Shown: positions 1-7,973, numbered from the stretch's first letter. The stretch is 22,355 nucleotides of DNA from Scalindua sp964584595 (GCA_964584595.1 CAZPAM010000039.1:1-22355), one strand, 5' to 3'. The notes: generated by a model from the letters alone, not told the origin. Numbers and translations are program-made.

Positions 1-4
1 CGAA

Positions 5-673
5 ATGAATAATGTATTCAAGACGTATGTATTGGGAGAGGTAAAAGTACCTGCCCTGTATGCCATAAACTTGCAGATTGAAGAGAATGAATATGTGGCA
101 ATCATGGGGCCGTCCGGGTCAGGAAAATCTACATTGATGAACATTATGGGATGTCTGGATACACCGACTACGGGCGCATACTATCTTGGAAGGGAAGATG
201 TTGGCAGTTTGAACGACAACCAATTATCTGATATCAGGAATACAAGAATCGGATTTGTTTTTCAGACATTTAACCTGCTGCCTCGCTCATCTGCCCTGCA
301 TAACGTAGAACTGCCATTGATCTATTCCGGTATGCCCTCCTTCAAAAGAAAACAATTAGCCATGGATGTATTAGAACAAGTTGGACTGAATGACCGCATG
401 ATGCACAAGTCAAATGAGCTATCCGGAGGGGAGCGTCAACGAGTTGCCATAGCCAGAGCTCTGATAAACAAACCATCCTTGATTCTTGCTGATGAACCTA
501 CCGGTAATCTTGACAGTAAGACCGGTGAAGAGATCATAGAAATCATGCAGAGGTTATACGAGCTGGGCAATACCATTGTTTTAGTAACTCATGAAGAATA
601 TATTGCTAAACAAACCAATCGTATCATTCGACTGCGTGACGGTGTTATAGAGAGTGATGAGAAAAAGATTTAA
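5..673 (+). CDS. ABC transporter ATP-binding protein, LolD/MacB type (5' end cut by window)
   Basis: ATPase subunit of a LolD/MacB/FtsE-type ABC transporter, which powers lipoprotein extrusion or macrolide/peptide efflux from the cytoplasmic face of the membrane. Visible motifs, numbered from the first Met at 5: Walker A GPSGSGKST (35-43), Q-loop Gln87, signature LSGGE (139-143), Walker B ending in DEPTGNLD (163-170) and H-loop His196. The GEVKVPAL segment near the start is typical of this subfamily. The codon before the ATG at 5 is GAA in the same frame, and family members usually have a few residues before the motif matching MNNVFKTY. The real start is therefore probably upstream of the window and the gene is 5'-partial here. 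The partner permease is not in view. The tolC-like gene at 12014 is far away and on the other strand, so no link is claimed. The substrate cannot be told from sequence. Confidence 0.93.
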   Translation: MNNVFKTYVLGEVKVPALYAINLQIEENEYVAIMGPSGSGKSTLMNIMGCLDTPTTGAYYLGREDVGSLNDNQLSDIRNTRIGFVFQTFNLLPRSSALHNVELPLIYSGMPSFKRKQLAMDVLEQVGLNDRMMHKSNELSGGERQRVAIARALINKPSLILADEPTGNLDSKTGEEIIEIMQRLYELGNTIVLVTHEEYIAKQTNRIIRLRDGVIESDEKKI

Positions 674-712
674 AGAACCAGTAGAATATATGGAATATAG
701 TATCGTTTAATT

Positions 713-2026
713 ATGAGAAATAATCTTGTGGTTGGTATTTTGTCTGAATTGAAAAATGAGTGGGAACGCAGAACTCCACTAACGCCAAAAGACGTTTCGT
801 GGCTGGTAAAGAGAAATATTCCGGTAGAGGTTGCATCCAGCCCGCTCCGGATCCATAAGGACTTTCAATATAAACGTTCAGGAGCTAAAATTGTTACAAA
901 GTTTCAAAAAGCAAATCTCCTTATCGGTATAAAAGAACCCCCTATTGACACACTGATACCTGATAGTGTTTATATGGTATTCTCTCATACTACCAAGGGA
1001 CAGAAATACAACCAGAACCTTCTTACTGCATTCCTAAAAAAGAAGATTACACTCATTGACTACGAACATATAACCGGTTCTCTGGGACAGAGACTTGTAT
1101 ATTTTGGGCGATATGCAGGTATATGCGGAATGATTGATACACTGCATGTGTTTGGCAAAAAGGCAAAACTACAGGGAGTCCTCAATCCATTTTCTGATTT
1201 GAAGAGTGCAGTTCAATATGGCAGTTATGCTTCTGCCAGAAAAGCTCTTGATCAAGTGGTGGACAAAATACGTAGAAAAGGGTTTGGCAAAAAGATTACT
1301 CCTTTTGTGGTCGGGATTCTGGGACATGGAAATGTCTCACAAGGCGCACAGGAAGTTCTTGAATATATGGGGGCTGTTGAGATACATCCCAGAGATATAG
1401 ATATACTGGCCAAAAGCCGTACCTCCCATAAGAAGACAATTTACAAACTGGTTTTTCAGCGTGAGGAAAAGCTCAGGTCTAAACAGGGAAACAACTTCTA
1501 CTTTGAAGAATATCTTAAACATCCGGATAGATTTGAATCAAACATGGATAGACATCTGCCGCTCCTCAATATAATCGTTAATGCCAGTTACTGGGACAAG
1601 CGTTATCCACGACTGTTATCTGAGACAATGCTTCGAAAACTTTACCGTACCAGGCCCGATTTTCGTTTATCAGTAATTGGTGACCTATCCTGTGATATTA
1701 AGGGAACAATAGAGATTACGAAAAGAGTAACATCTTCAACAGAACCTGCTTTCGTTTATGACCCTATTTCAAGGAAAATCAGCAATGATTTGTCCGATAA
1801 CGGGATTGCCGTTATGGCCGTTGACAATTTACCATGTGAATTTCCTAAAGAATCCTCAATGGAATTTTCCGGACAAGTCCGTGACTTTGTATATCAAATA
1901 GCGGCACATGGAATTACTGATGTTACCAACCATCACGCACTGCCTGTTGTCATTCGAAACGCAGTAGTCACACAAAACGGTAGGTTGACACAACAGTTTA
2001 AGTATCTTAAGATGAAACGTTCGTAA
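713..2026 (+). CDS. Stand-alone lysine-ketoglutarate-reductase-like (AlaDH/PNT family) dehydrogenase
   Basis: NAD(P)-dependent dehydrogenase resembling the N-terminal (lysine-2-oxoglutarate reductase, LKR) half of eukaryotic LKR/SDH. That half condenses lysine with 2-oxoglutarate to saccharopine. Seen: an AlaDH/PNT-type N-terminus with a KNEWERRTPLTP motif (about 14-25), KEPP (74-77), a Rossmann glycine motif GILGHGNVSQGAQE (201-214), GDLSCDIKGTIE (323-334) and VDNLPCEFPKESS (370-382). The last two echo LKR-specific blocks. The protein is 437 aa and ends after the LKR domain, with no saccharopine dehydrogenase half fused and none encoded next door. It starts 39 nt after the ABC ATPase gene with no clear Shine-Dalgarno. 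The in vivo substrate is uncertain; another opine-forming or amino-acid dehydrogenase activity is possible. Confidence 0.8.
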   Translation: MRNNLVVGILSELKNEWERRTPLTPKDVSWLVKRNIPVEVASSPLRIHKDFQYKRSGAKIVTKFQKANLLIGIKEPPIDTLIPDSVYMVFSHTTKGQKYNQNLLTAFLKKKITLIDYEHITGSLGQRLVYFGRYAGICGMIDTLHVFGKKAKLQGVLNPFSDLKSAVQYGSYASARKALDQVVDKIRRKGFGKKITPFVVGILGHGNVSQGAQEVLEYMGAVEIHPRDIDILAKSRTSHKKTIYKLVFQREEKLRSKQGNNFYFEEYLKHPDRFESNMDRHLPLLNIIVNASYWDKRYPRLLSETMLRKLYRTRPDFRLSVIGDLSCDIKGTIEITKRVTSSTEPAFVYDPISRKISNDLSDNGIAVMAVDNLPCEFPKESSMEFSGQVRDFVYQIAAHGITDVTNHHALPVVIRNAVVTQNGRLTQQFKYLKMKRS

Positions 2027-2076
2027 TTAACTAGAAAATAGTATCCTCAACAAGAGCAAAATATCTTACAATTCAC

Positions 2077-2098
2077 AGGAAAATATGGTAATTTTCCT
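2077..2098. repeat. 8-bp inverted repeat between the LKR-like gene and msrA
   Basis: AGGAAAAT and ATTTTCCT form a perfect 8-bp stem around a 6-nt loop (ATGGTA), about 50 bp after the stop of the LKR-like gene and 60 bp before msrA. It is followed by an AT-rich stretch but no uninterrupted T run. It could be a weak terminator, an operator for msrA, or chance in AT-rich DNA. Confidence 0.35.
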
Positions 2099-2158
2099 TA
2101 TAAATATTTATATTCCAATAGCACTTATTAAGGAGTTAGATTTTTAAGACAATATATT

Positions 2159-2785
2159 ATGAAATATATCTTAATTATTCTTCTAAGCCTGATCACTTTA
2201 ACTCAAACGTATACGGTGTACGCTGATAATGAGAGCAAGGATTCAAACATGGATAACAAAAAAAATGAGAGAGCTACTTTTGCGGGAGGTTGCTTCTGGT
2301 GTATGCAGAATCCCTATGACGAATTAAAGGGAGTTGTATCGACCGCCGTTGGTTATACCGGCGGCCACAAAGATAACCCAACCTATGAAGAAGTGTGTGC
2401 AGGGAACACAGGACATGCTGAGGCTATTGAAGTATTGTATAATCCCTCACAAATTGCTTATGCAGAATTGCTCAATGTTTTCTGGAGGAATATAGATCCT
2501 ACTACTCTCAACAGACAATTTGCCGATGCAGGAACACAATATAGAACAGCCATTTTCTATCATAGCGAGGAACAGAGGCAATCAGCCGAATCATCGAAAC
2601 AGGAAATGGAGCGGTCAGGCACTTATGATGACCCAATCGTTACCGAAATTACACCGGCCTCTACGTTTTACAAGGCCGAAGATTATCACCAAAAATATTA
2701 CGAGAAATGCCCTCTAAAGTATAAGATGTATAAGTCCGGCTCAGGTAGAGAGCAATATCTGGAAAACAAATGGGGAACTGAATAG
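2159..2785 (+). CDS. msrA: Peptide methionine sulfoxide reductase MsrA, exported
   Basis: Reduces methionine-S-sulfoxide in oxidised proteins. Seen: the catalytic motif GGCFWC (43-48, nucleophile Cys45), GYTGG (65-69), GHAEA (85-89) and an R-Q-F-D-GTQYR block (119-129). The rest follows the MsrA fold to the C-terminus, with Cys184 as a possible resolving cysteine. Residues 1-22 form a hydrophobic signal peptide ending near VYA/DN, followed by a charged low-complexity linker to about residue 37. The enzyme is therefore probably exported to the periplasm or an equivalent compartment. The 208-aa length fits an MsrA-only protein with a leader, with no MsrB domain fused. The ATG at 2159 is chosen because it gives the complete leader. 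An AAGGAG sits about 24 nt upstream, too far to be a normal ribosome site. Spacing to serA is 50 nt. Confidence 0.95.
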   Translation: MKYILIILLSLITLTQTYTVYADNESKDSNMDNKKNERATFAGGCFWCMQNPYDELKGVVSTAVGYTGGHKDNPTYEEVCAGNTGHAEAIEVLYNPSQIAYAELLNVFWRNIDPTTLNRQFADAGTQYRTAIFYHSEEQRQSAESSKQEMERSGTYDDPIVTEITPASTFYKAEDYHQKYYEKCPLKYKMYKSGSGREQYLENKWGTE

Positions 2786-2823
2786 GAATGTTTCAAATAT
2801 CCGTTACCACCCAAACTATATAG

Positions 2824-2829
2824 AAAGGA
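2824..2829 (+). promoter_or_regulatory. Shine-Dalgarno site that fixes the TTG start of serA
   Basis: AAAGGA lies 6 nt before the TTG at 2836. No ATG in frame gives a sensible N-terminus, so this site decides the start. Confidence 0.7.
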
Positions 2830-2835
2830 ATAAGA

Positions 2836-4458
2836 TTGAAAGTTCTTATATCTGATAAATTGTCTCAGGAAGGCATTGATGTCCTTGAAGATGTTGATGG
2901 TATTGAGATAATTTACAAAACGAATCTGGAACCGGAGGATTTGAAGAATGAAATCAGGAGTGTTGAGGCGCTCATCGTGCGTTCTTCTACTCAAGTTAAC
3001 AGGGAGGTCCTTTCAGAGGCAAACAATTTAAAGATTATTGGAAGGGCCGGTATCGGAGTTGATAATATTGATTGTTCTGCCGCTACTGAAAGTGGAGTTG
3101 TCGTTATTAATACACCCAGCGGAAACGCTACCACAACGGCTGAGCATACTATTGCCATGCTCATGTCTCTGTCCCGCCATATTCCACAGGCTGACAGAAG
3201 TATGCATCAGGGGGCCTGGGAAAAATCGAAATTTACTGGTACGGAGATTACGGGAAAAGTCCTGGGTATATTTGGATTCGGCAATATTGGTAAGATTGTT
3301 GCCGACCGTGCTCTGGGCCTCAGAATGAGGGTCCTGGTCAGTGATCCGTTCCTGAATGAACAAATTGCCGCAAAACATGGATTTGAGCTGGTTTCTAATG
3401 ATGTTCTTTTTGAACGATCCGATTATATTTCAGTCCACGTACCTCTCAATGAAACTACCCACAACTTGATTGACCACAAAACCATTCAGTCAATGAAAAC
3501 AGGAGTCAGCATACTCAATTGTGCACGTGGCGGAATTGTCAATGAATCTGCTCTTCTGGATGGTTTGAACTCCGGAAAGATTGCGGGCGCGGCTATTGAC
3601 GTATTCGAAGAGGAACCGCCTCAAAAAGATAATCCACTTTTAACGCATGACAGAGTTATATGCACGCCCCATTTAGGAGCTTCTACAGCAGAGGCACAAG
3701 TCAACGTTGCTATTCAGGCTGCTGAGCAGATTAGAGATTATCTTAAAACTGGAGAAATACGAAATGGAGTAAATTGTCCATCTATCAGTTCAGAAATGCT
3801 TAAACTACTCAACCCCTACTTGACAATATGTGATAAATTAGGCTCTTTTCAAGGGCAAATCTATCGGGAAAATCAGGCGGAGGTCAGAAAACTAACCATC
3901 AGCTACTCAGGTTCGGTAACAGACTATGACACCGGAGTACTGACATCTGCATTGGTACATGGATTCCTGAATACCATTTTGGACGCATCAGTTAATTTTG
4001 TAAATGCACTCAGTCTGGCTGAATCAAGAGGTATTGTGGTAGAAGAGAATGTCGTACATCACGTGCAGGATTTTGCCAACCAGATAATCCTTTCAGTTTC
4101 TGATGAAAAACAGACTAATCTGATTGCAGGTACTGTATTTGGAAGCAAAAATTATCGATTTGTTAGATTTAACGATTTTTATCTGGAGGTCATTCCGGAT
4201 GGCTATCTCCTGATTCTTCATAACTACGACAGGCCAGGAGTGATAGGAAAAGCTACCTCTATCCTTGGAGATCATAAAATAAATATTTCCCGCATGCAAT
4301 TAACCCTGGAAAACTCCGACCAATCTGGATCCGACACAGAAAGCCTGCAGGAAGCCGTATCCTTTATTAATATTGATCAACCGGCAGATGAAACGGTACA
4401 AAAAGAACTTAAACAGCTAGATAATATTATTGCAGTCCATCAAATAGACTTGAATTAG
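2836..4458 (+). CDS. serA: D-3-phosphoglycerate dehydrogenase
   Basis: First step of serine synthesis: oxidises 3-phosphoglycerate to 3-phosphohydroxypyruvate with NAD. Seen: the N-terminal substrate-binding half with GRAGIGVDNID (69-79), the NAD-binding glycine motif GFGNIGKIV (147-155), and catalytic residues Arg231 (in CARGG), Glu260 (before PP) and His279 (in PHLGAST). A long intervening domain (about 315-450) and a C-terminal ACT domain (about 455-540, with RPGVIGKATSILG) follow. The 540-aa length matches the long SerA type, in which the ACT domain usually gives serine feedback control. The start is TTG at 2836, supported by an AAAGGA Shine-Dalgarno at 2824-2829 and by MKVLISDKLS being the normal family N-terminus. 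Confidence 0.97.
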   Translation: MKVLISDKLSQEGIDVLEDVDGIEIIYKTNLEPEDLKNEIRSVEALIVRSSTQVNREVLSEANNLKIIGRAGIGVDNIDCSAATESGVVVINTPSGNATTTAEHTIAMLMSLSRHIPQADRSMHQGAWEKSKFTGTEITGKVLGIFGFGNIGKIVADRALGLRMRVLVSDPFLNEQIAAKHGFELVSNDVLFERSDYISVHVPLNETTHNLIDHKTIQSMKTGVSILNCARGGIVNESALLDGLNSGKIAGAAIDVFEEEPPQKDNPLLTHDRVICTPHLGASTAEAQVNVAIQAAEQIRDYLKTGEIRNGVNCPSISSEMLKLLNPYLTICDKLGSFQGQIYRENQAEVRKLTISYSGSVTDYDTGVLTSALVHGFLNTILDASVNFVNALSLAESRGIVVEENVVHHVQDFANQIILSVSDEKQTNLIAGTVFGSKNYRFVRFNDFYLEVIPDGYLLILHNYDRPGVIGKATSILGDHKINISRMQLTLENSDQSGSDTESLQEAVSFINIDQPADETVQKELKQLDNIIAVHQIDLN

Positions 4459-4489
4459 ATTTATCAGGTTTTTAAGTATTTTAATTCGT

Positions 4490-5011
4490 ATGGCAAATCA
4501 AGATAAAAAACAAGGAAATAACGCTCGACCATCCTGGGATGATTATTTTATGGAAGTGGCTAATGCCATTTCCAAGAGAGCAACTTGTGACCGTGGGAAA
4601 AGCGGCTGTGTAATTGCAAAAGATAGACAACTCATCGTCTCTGGCTATGTAGGGTCTCCAACCGGTTTTCAGCATTGTGATGAAGCGGGGCACCAGATCA
4701 AGAAGGTAACTCATGAAGATGGCGAAGTTACTGAACACTGCATGCGTACCGTCCATGCCGAGCAGAATGCCATTTGCCAGGCGGCTAGAATTGGAGTTTC
4801 AATATCAGGCGCTACCATCTATACAAGAATGACCCCGTGCAGGACTTGTGCGATGCTACTTATCAATTGTGGTATTAAGAGAGTTGTTTGTGAGCGGAAA
4901 TATCACCAGGGAGAGGATTCAGAAAAAATGTTCAGGGAAGCTGGTATCGAACTGGTTTACAAATTCAATGAGCACCAACAGTACTCAAACAAAAAGGAGG
5001 AAAATTCATGA
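4490..5011 (+). CDS. dCMP deaminase / ComE-like zinc cytidylate deaminase
   Basis: Cytidine/deoxycytidylate deaminase family enzyme, most likely converting dCMP to dUMP to feed thymidylate synthesis. Seen: the zinc and proton-shuttle motif HAEQNAI (His89, Glu91) and PCRTC (Cys117, Cys120), together the three zinc ligands plus the catalytic Glu. Extra Cys/His residues ahead of the core (Cys33, Cys40, Cys63, His67, Cys84) resemble the second, structural zinc site of some dCMP deaminases. The GYVGSPTGFQHCDEAGH segment (52-68) is typical of dCMP deaminases rather than tRNA or guanine deaminases. At 173 aa it has the normal length. Its last codons overlap the next gene by ATGA, implying translational coupling with the flavin-reductase-like protein. 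Confidence 0.9.
   Translation: MANQDKKQGNNARPSWDDYFMEVANAISKRATCDRGKSGCVIAKDRQLIVSGYVGSPTGFQHCDEAGHQIKKVTHEDGEVTEHCMRTVHAEQNAICQAARIGVSISGATIYTRMTPCRTCAMLLINCGIKRVVCERKYHQGEDSEKMFREAGIELVYKFNEHQQYSNKKEENS
4992..5000 (+). promoter_or_regulatory. Strong Shine-Dalgarno for the flavin-reductase-like gene
   Basis: An AAAAGGAGG run sits inside the end of the dCMP deaminase gene, about 7 nt before the ATG at 5008. It is among the best ribosome sites in the window and supports the ATGA-overlap start. Confidence 0.75.
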
Positions 5012-5598
5012 AGAAATCTTTAGGAGCAAAACCACTCGCCCTTCCAACGCCTGTCTGGATCGTCGGAACATATGACGGAGAAGGTAAACCGAATGTAATG
5101 ACAGTGGCCTGGGGTGGGATTTGCTGTTCAAAGCCCGCATGTGTTAATGTATCTTTGAGAAAGGCAACCTATACTTATGACAGTATTATTGAGCGCAAAG
5201 CCTTTACTGTAAATATTCCATCTGAAAAGCATGTTATGGAAGCCGATTATTTCGGGATTGCCACAGGCAGAAAGACAGATAAATTTGCAGTTGCAGGTCT
5301 CACTCCTGTGAAGAGTGACCTGGTCGACGCCCCTTACGTAGAAGAATTTCCGGTAATATTAGAGTGCCGGATGACCCATAAGACTGAAATCGGGTTACAT
5401 ATACAATTCATTGGTGAAATAATGGATGTTAAGGCTGAAGAATCTGTACTTGGAGGAGAAAAAGGGCTTCCTGACATTGATAAGGCTATGCCTTTTCTTT
5501 ACTCAACGGGAAGTCGTACATATCACGGAATTGGAAAACCCCTTGGCCAGGCGTTCTCTATAGGAAAAAAGATACCAGGCTTTAAAGACGAATCTTAG
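5008..5598 (+). CDS. Flavin reductase / flavoredoxin-like FMN-binding split-barrel protein
   Basis: FMN-binding split-barrel protein of the flavin-reductase-like/flavoredoxin group, a cytoplasmic redox carrier or NAD(P)H:flavin reductase. Seen: N-terminal PTPVWIVGTYD (13-23), then NVMTVAWGGICCSKP (29-43) and VNVSLRKATYTYD (46-58), the usual flavin-site region. FTVNIPSE (66-73) and ATGRKTDKF (85-93) follow, the latter matching the G-K-DK block of these proteins. The 196-aa length is typical. No signal peptide or iron-sulfur motif is present. The start overlaps the stop of the dCMP deaminase gene. The physiological electron partner cannot be read from the sequence; no rubredoxin or nitroreductase gene lies nearby. 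Confidence 0.87.
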   Translation: MKKSLGAKPLALPTPVWIVGTYDGEGKPNVMTVAWGGICCSKPACVNVSLRKATYTYDSIIERKAFTVNIPSEKHVMEADYFGIATGRKTDKFAVAGLTPVKSDLVDAPYVEEFPVILECRMTHKTEIGLHIQFIGEIMDVKAEESVLGGEKGLPDIDKAMPFLYSTGSRTYHGIGKPLGQAFSIGKKIPGFKDES

Positions 5599-5660
5599 GG
5601 ATTAAGGGATTGGATAATTCCTGAATTGATTTAATTTGATTCTTATATCAATGCTATAAA

Positions 5661-6092
5661 ATGCTAAAGAAGATTAATCATATTAATATGGTTGTCAGTG
5701 ATCTTGATGAAGCAAAGTCGTTTTTTATTCAGCTTGGCTTTACAGTAGGAGATGAGTCCGAACTGTCAGGAGAGTGGATATCTTCTATAGTTGACCTGCC
5801 GAATGTCATGGCACGATATGCCACATTGAAGCTACCAGACACAGAGACAAATCTAGAACTAATTGAGTACACTTCACCACCATCTGAACAAGATCCTAAT
5901 ATGAGCAAGGCGAACCAGATGGGATTTCGCCATATTGCGTTTGAGGTAGAAAATATCAATGAGATAGTTCAAGACTTGAAAGGTAAAGGCATTAAATTCA
6001 TCAGCTCTATCCATACTTATCCCAAGACAGGTAAGCGCCTGGTCTACTTTTGGGGACCGGATGGGATCCTATTAGAATTGGCACAGTATTGA
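5661..6092 (+). CDS. VOC (glyoxalase/methylmalonyl-CoA epimerase superfamily) protein
   Basis: Small metal-dependent vicinal-oxygen-chelate protein built from two beta-alpha-beta-beta-beta modules. Seen: INHINMVVSDLDEAKSFF (5-22) at the start, LELIEY (65-70), FRHIAFEV (89-96) and the closing GPDGILLEL (132-140). Likely metal ligands are His7, Glu66 or Glu69, His91 and Glu139, in the places expected for the fold. Glyoxalase I, epimerase, dioxygenase and resistance activities share this fold, so no substrate is claimed. The stop is only 4 nt before the cupin start, so the two are almost certainly co-transcribed and may act on the same small molecule. No clear Shine-Dalgarno precedes the ATG. 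Confidence 0.88.
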   Translation: MLKKINHINMVVSDLDEAKSFFIQLGFTVGDESELSGEWISSIVDLPNVMARYATLKLPDTETNLELIEYTSPPSEQDPNMSKANQMGFRHIAFEVENINEIVQDLKGKGIKFISSIHTYPKTGKRLVYFWGPDGILLELAQY

Positions 6093-6096
6093 ATAG

Positions 6097-6444
6097 ATGA
6101 CAGTGGATATAAAGAACATATTTTCAGGCACAGAAAACCAATCTTCTGAAGAGATATTTGAGACAATCATCAAGACAAATCAATTTAAAATAGAGCGAAT
6201 TATTTCCAGCGGGCAGTCGACTGATAAAGGAAAATGGTATGATCAGGACGTAGACGAATGGGTGATCTTGCTAAAGGGAAGTGCCGGTTTGCTATTTGAA
6301 AACAACAACGAAGAGGTTATTATGAAACCTGGTGACTATGTTAACATACCTGCTCACCAGAAACATAGAGTAGAGTGGACTGATACCAATGATGAGACTA
6401 TATGGCTGGCAGTCCGCTACCAGAACGGAACTTGCGAAGTATAG
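6097..6444 (+). CDS. Single-domain cupin with altered metal motif
   Basis: A 115-aa single-domain cupin. Motif 1 reads WYDQDVDEWVILLKG (47-61): the usual HxH metal pair is replaced by Tyr/Gln-type residues, but the conserved Glu54 and Gly61 remain. Motif 2 reads PGDYVNIPAHQKHRV (78-92), keeping His90. The WYDQ variant recurs in small bacterial cupins, from general knowledge of the family, so it is probably real divergence and not damage. The function (isomerase, sugar or small-molecule binding) is unknown. It follows the VOC gene after 4 nt, suggesting a two-gene unit. Confidence 0.85.
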   Translation: MTVDIKNIFSGTENQSSEEIFETIIKTNQFKIERIISSGQSTDKGKWYDQDVDEWVILLKGSAGLLFENNNEEVIMKPGDYVNIPAHQKHRVEWTDTNDETIWLAVRYQNGTCEV

Positions 6445-6498
6445 CTCTTTTCGGGCAGTCACAAATTAAATCATATTTTACAAAGACGGACATCTATT

Positions 6499-7179
6499 AT
6501 GAGTATCAGGATATTACTTGTTTGCAGAGAAGGGATTGCACGTCAAAAATATCTGGATGCATGCAAGGGATTGGAAGTCTCGATAGATATAGCATCAACG
6601 TACCAGGAGCTTCTTGATTCAGCTATAAACAATCCATACAATGGTATGATGATTGACGTACCAACCAAGCTAAAAGCCCTCAGTATGGATAAGGAAAGTG
6701 CTTCTAATATTTTTAATTTGTTCCCAATTCTTCAACTTATTTATAATGAAGAATCCGGGCAGATCAGGACCATTTCCTCCGGACAGAGTAATTCCATTGA
6801 AACATTGAAGGAGTTTATAGACAAGTGCTGTAATTCCTCCAAGGCTAGAACCATCCGTTCAGAACGGAGAAAAGCAGTTGTCTTCAACGTGATCCTATCT
6901 AAAGGCAAAGAAGTAAGCCACGAAGATGACGAAAAGACTGTAATCATGAATATTTCAAAGAGGGGCTGCTTCATATTTTCAAATCATAAATGGGAAGCCG
7001 GCTCCGATGCATGGTTTATAATAAAGGAACTAACAGACCAGACGCCTATTCGAGGTGAGGTAAAATGGAAGGTTGATTGGGGACAGAAAATGTCTGTACC
7101 CGGCATAGGAATACAGTTTATGGATATTAGTGATAGCCAGCTTAAAGAGATATGTGCTAAAAGCAGAATCCAGATATAG
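6499..7179 (+). CDS. PilZ-domain protein with receiver-like N-terminal region
   Basis: Probable c-di-GMP-responsive effector. Residues 1-110 have a response-regulator-like pattern: hydrophobic strand IRILLVC (3-9), then alternating helices and strands with MMID (50-53). No clear acidic pocket or conserved Lys is seen, so phosphorylation is doubtful. Residues about 117-225 form a PilZ domain with the c-di-GMP motifs RSERR (RxxxR, 120-124) and NISKRG (NxSxxG, 151-156), followed by strands including GEVKW (186-190) and GIGIQFMDI (202-210). Both binding motifs are intact. It ends 20 nt from the convergent Fe-S/DUF3786 gene, with no terminator hairpin visible between them. No partner enzyme for c-di-GMP is in the window. 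Confidence 0.82.
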   Translation: MSIRILLVCREGIARQKYLDACKGLEVSIDIASTYQELLDSAINNPYNGMMIDVPTKLKALSMDKESASNIFNLFPILQLIYNEESGQIRTISSGQSNSIETLKEFIDKCCNSSKARTIRSERRKAVVFNVILSKGKEVSHEDDEKTVIMNISKRGCFIFSNHKWEAGSDAWFIIKELTDQTPIRGEVKWKVDWGQKMSVPGIGIQFMDISDSQLKEICAKSRIQI

Positions 7180-7199
7180 TATCAACACAACAAAGGCTA

Positions 7200-7973
7200 T
7201 TATTCAACAAACACTTTGACAAACCATTCAAGAAGATATGCAAGATATTCAATATCGATATAAGCCTCTGCACTGCTGTCTACATGTAATTTACAACTTG
7301 CCGGATATTCTTCATCAGCCTCCCAAAAGCATAGGTACATGGGCACGCGAGGCAAAAGATTAAATCCGCAAATATAATCAGCCTTAATATCACTCTTGGT
7401 TTCTAGTCCCTCAAGCTCCTTACAACGCTTCTTAAGGCTGCTTATATTACTATTGAATTTCTCTGCTATTTTACTCTCCGCCTTTTTCTGAAACGCCTTC
7501 GTATGAGAGGCTGCGTCTGGAAAGTGTCCCAGTGAAACCCAGTCTCCCGTTAAAGAAATGTTTCCTTTCATGCGAACATAGTCATAGATTATGATCTTTG
7601 TCCATGAGTCCTGACAATATTGGTTGTCTTTGAACAATCCTTCGCTGCGTACCTCATACTCGTTATTCATCATTTTGAGCCTTATGACTCCCCCACCATT
7701 TCTGTCTTCATAATTCCCGCCAATGGCAGCAGCAGACTCTTTTAAGTCAACGCACTTAATCTCTTCCTCCAATTCATTGCTTACGCGCTTGTAATTATTC
7801 TCCATTGTAACGACAACCTCTTCAGTTAAATCCTCTTCATCTTCATGTTTAACATAAGGACATTCCGACATCTTACGCTGTGCATTTTTCACCTTCAACG
7901 CAAATGCCATGCACGTAGATTCTCCACATTCTCTACAATTAGTTCCCGGTAGTTTTTTATATATATCAATCAT
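7200..7973 (-). CDS. Fe-S motif plus DUF3786-like protein
   Basis: Two-part protein of unknown role. The N-terminus carries TNCRECGESTC followed by ECPY: Cys13, Cys16, Cys21 and Cys38. This is the Cx2Cx4C...C spacing of the [4Fe-4S] domain seen in corrinoid/acetyl-CoA synthase-associated proteins. The remaining ~190 residues match my recollection of the DUF3786 pattern: a WTKIIIYDYV segment (124-133), a GDWVSLGHFPD segment (143-153) and a C-terminal LPRVPMYLCFWEADEEYP block (207-224). No signal peptide or membrane helix is present, so it is probably cytosolic. Its ATG overlaps the end of the small membrane protein gene by 8 nt, so translation is coupled to the symporter unit. A redox or cofactor-related role is inference. 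Confidence 0.75.
   Translation of the reverse strand: MIDIYKKLPGTNCRECGESTCMAFALKVKNAQRKMSECPYVKHEDEEDLTEEVVVTMENNYKRVSNELEEEIKCVDLKESAAAIGGNYEDRNGGGVIRLKMMNNEYEVRSEGLFKDNQYCQDSWTKIIIYDYVRMKGNISLTGDWVSLGHFPDAASHTKAFQKKAESKIAEKFNSNISSLKKRCKELEGLETKSDIKADYICGFNLLPRVPMYLCFWEADEEYPASCKLHVDSSAEAYIDIEYLAYLLEWFVKVFVE

Noticed and set aside
5..673. ABC ATPase and TolC-like protein as one efflux system
   Set aside because: They lie over 11 kb apart on opposite strands with no membrane-fusion protein; nothing in the sequence links them.
3028..3378. Long antisense open frames inside serA and other genes
   Set aside because: They are shadows of strongly conserved genes, with no ribosome site or recognisable protein.
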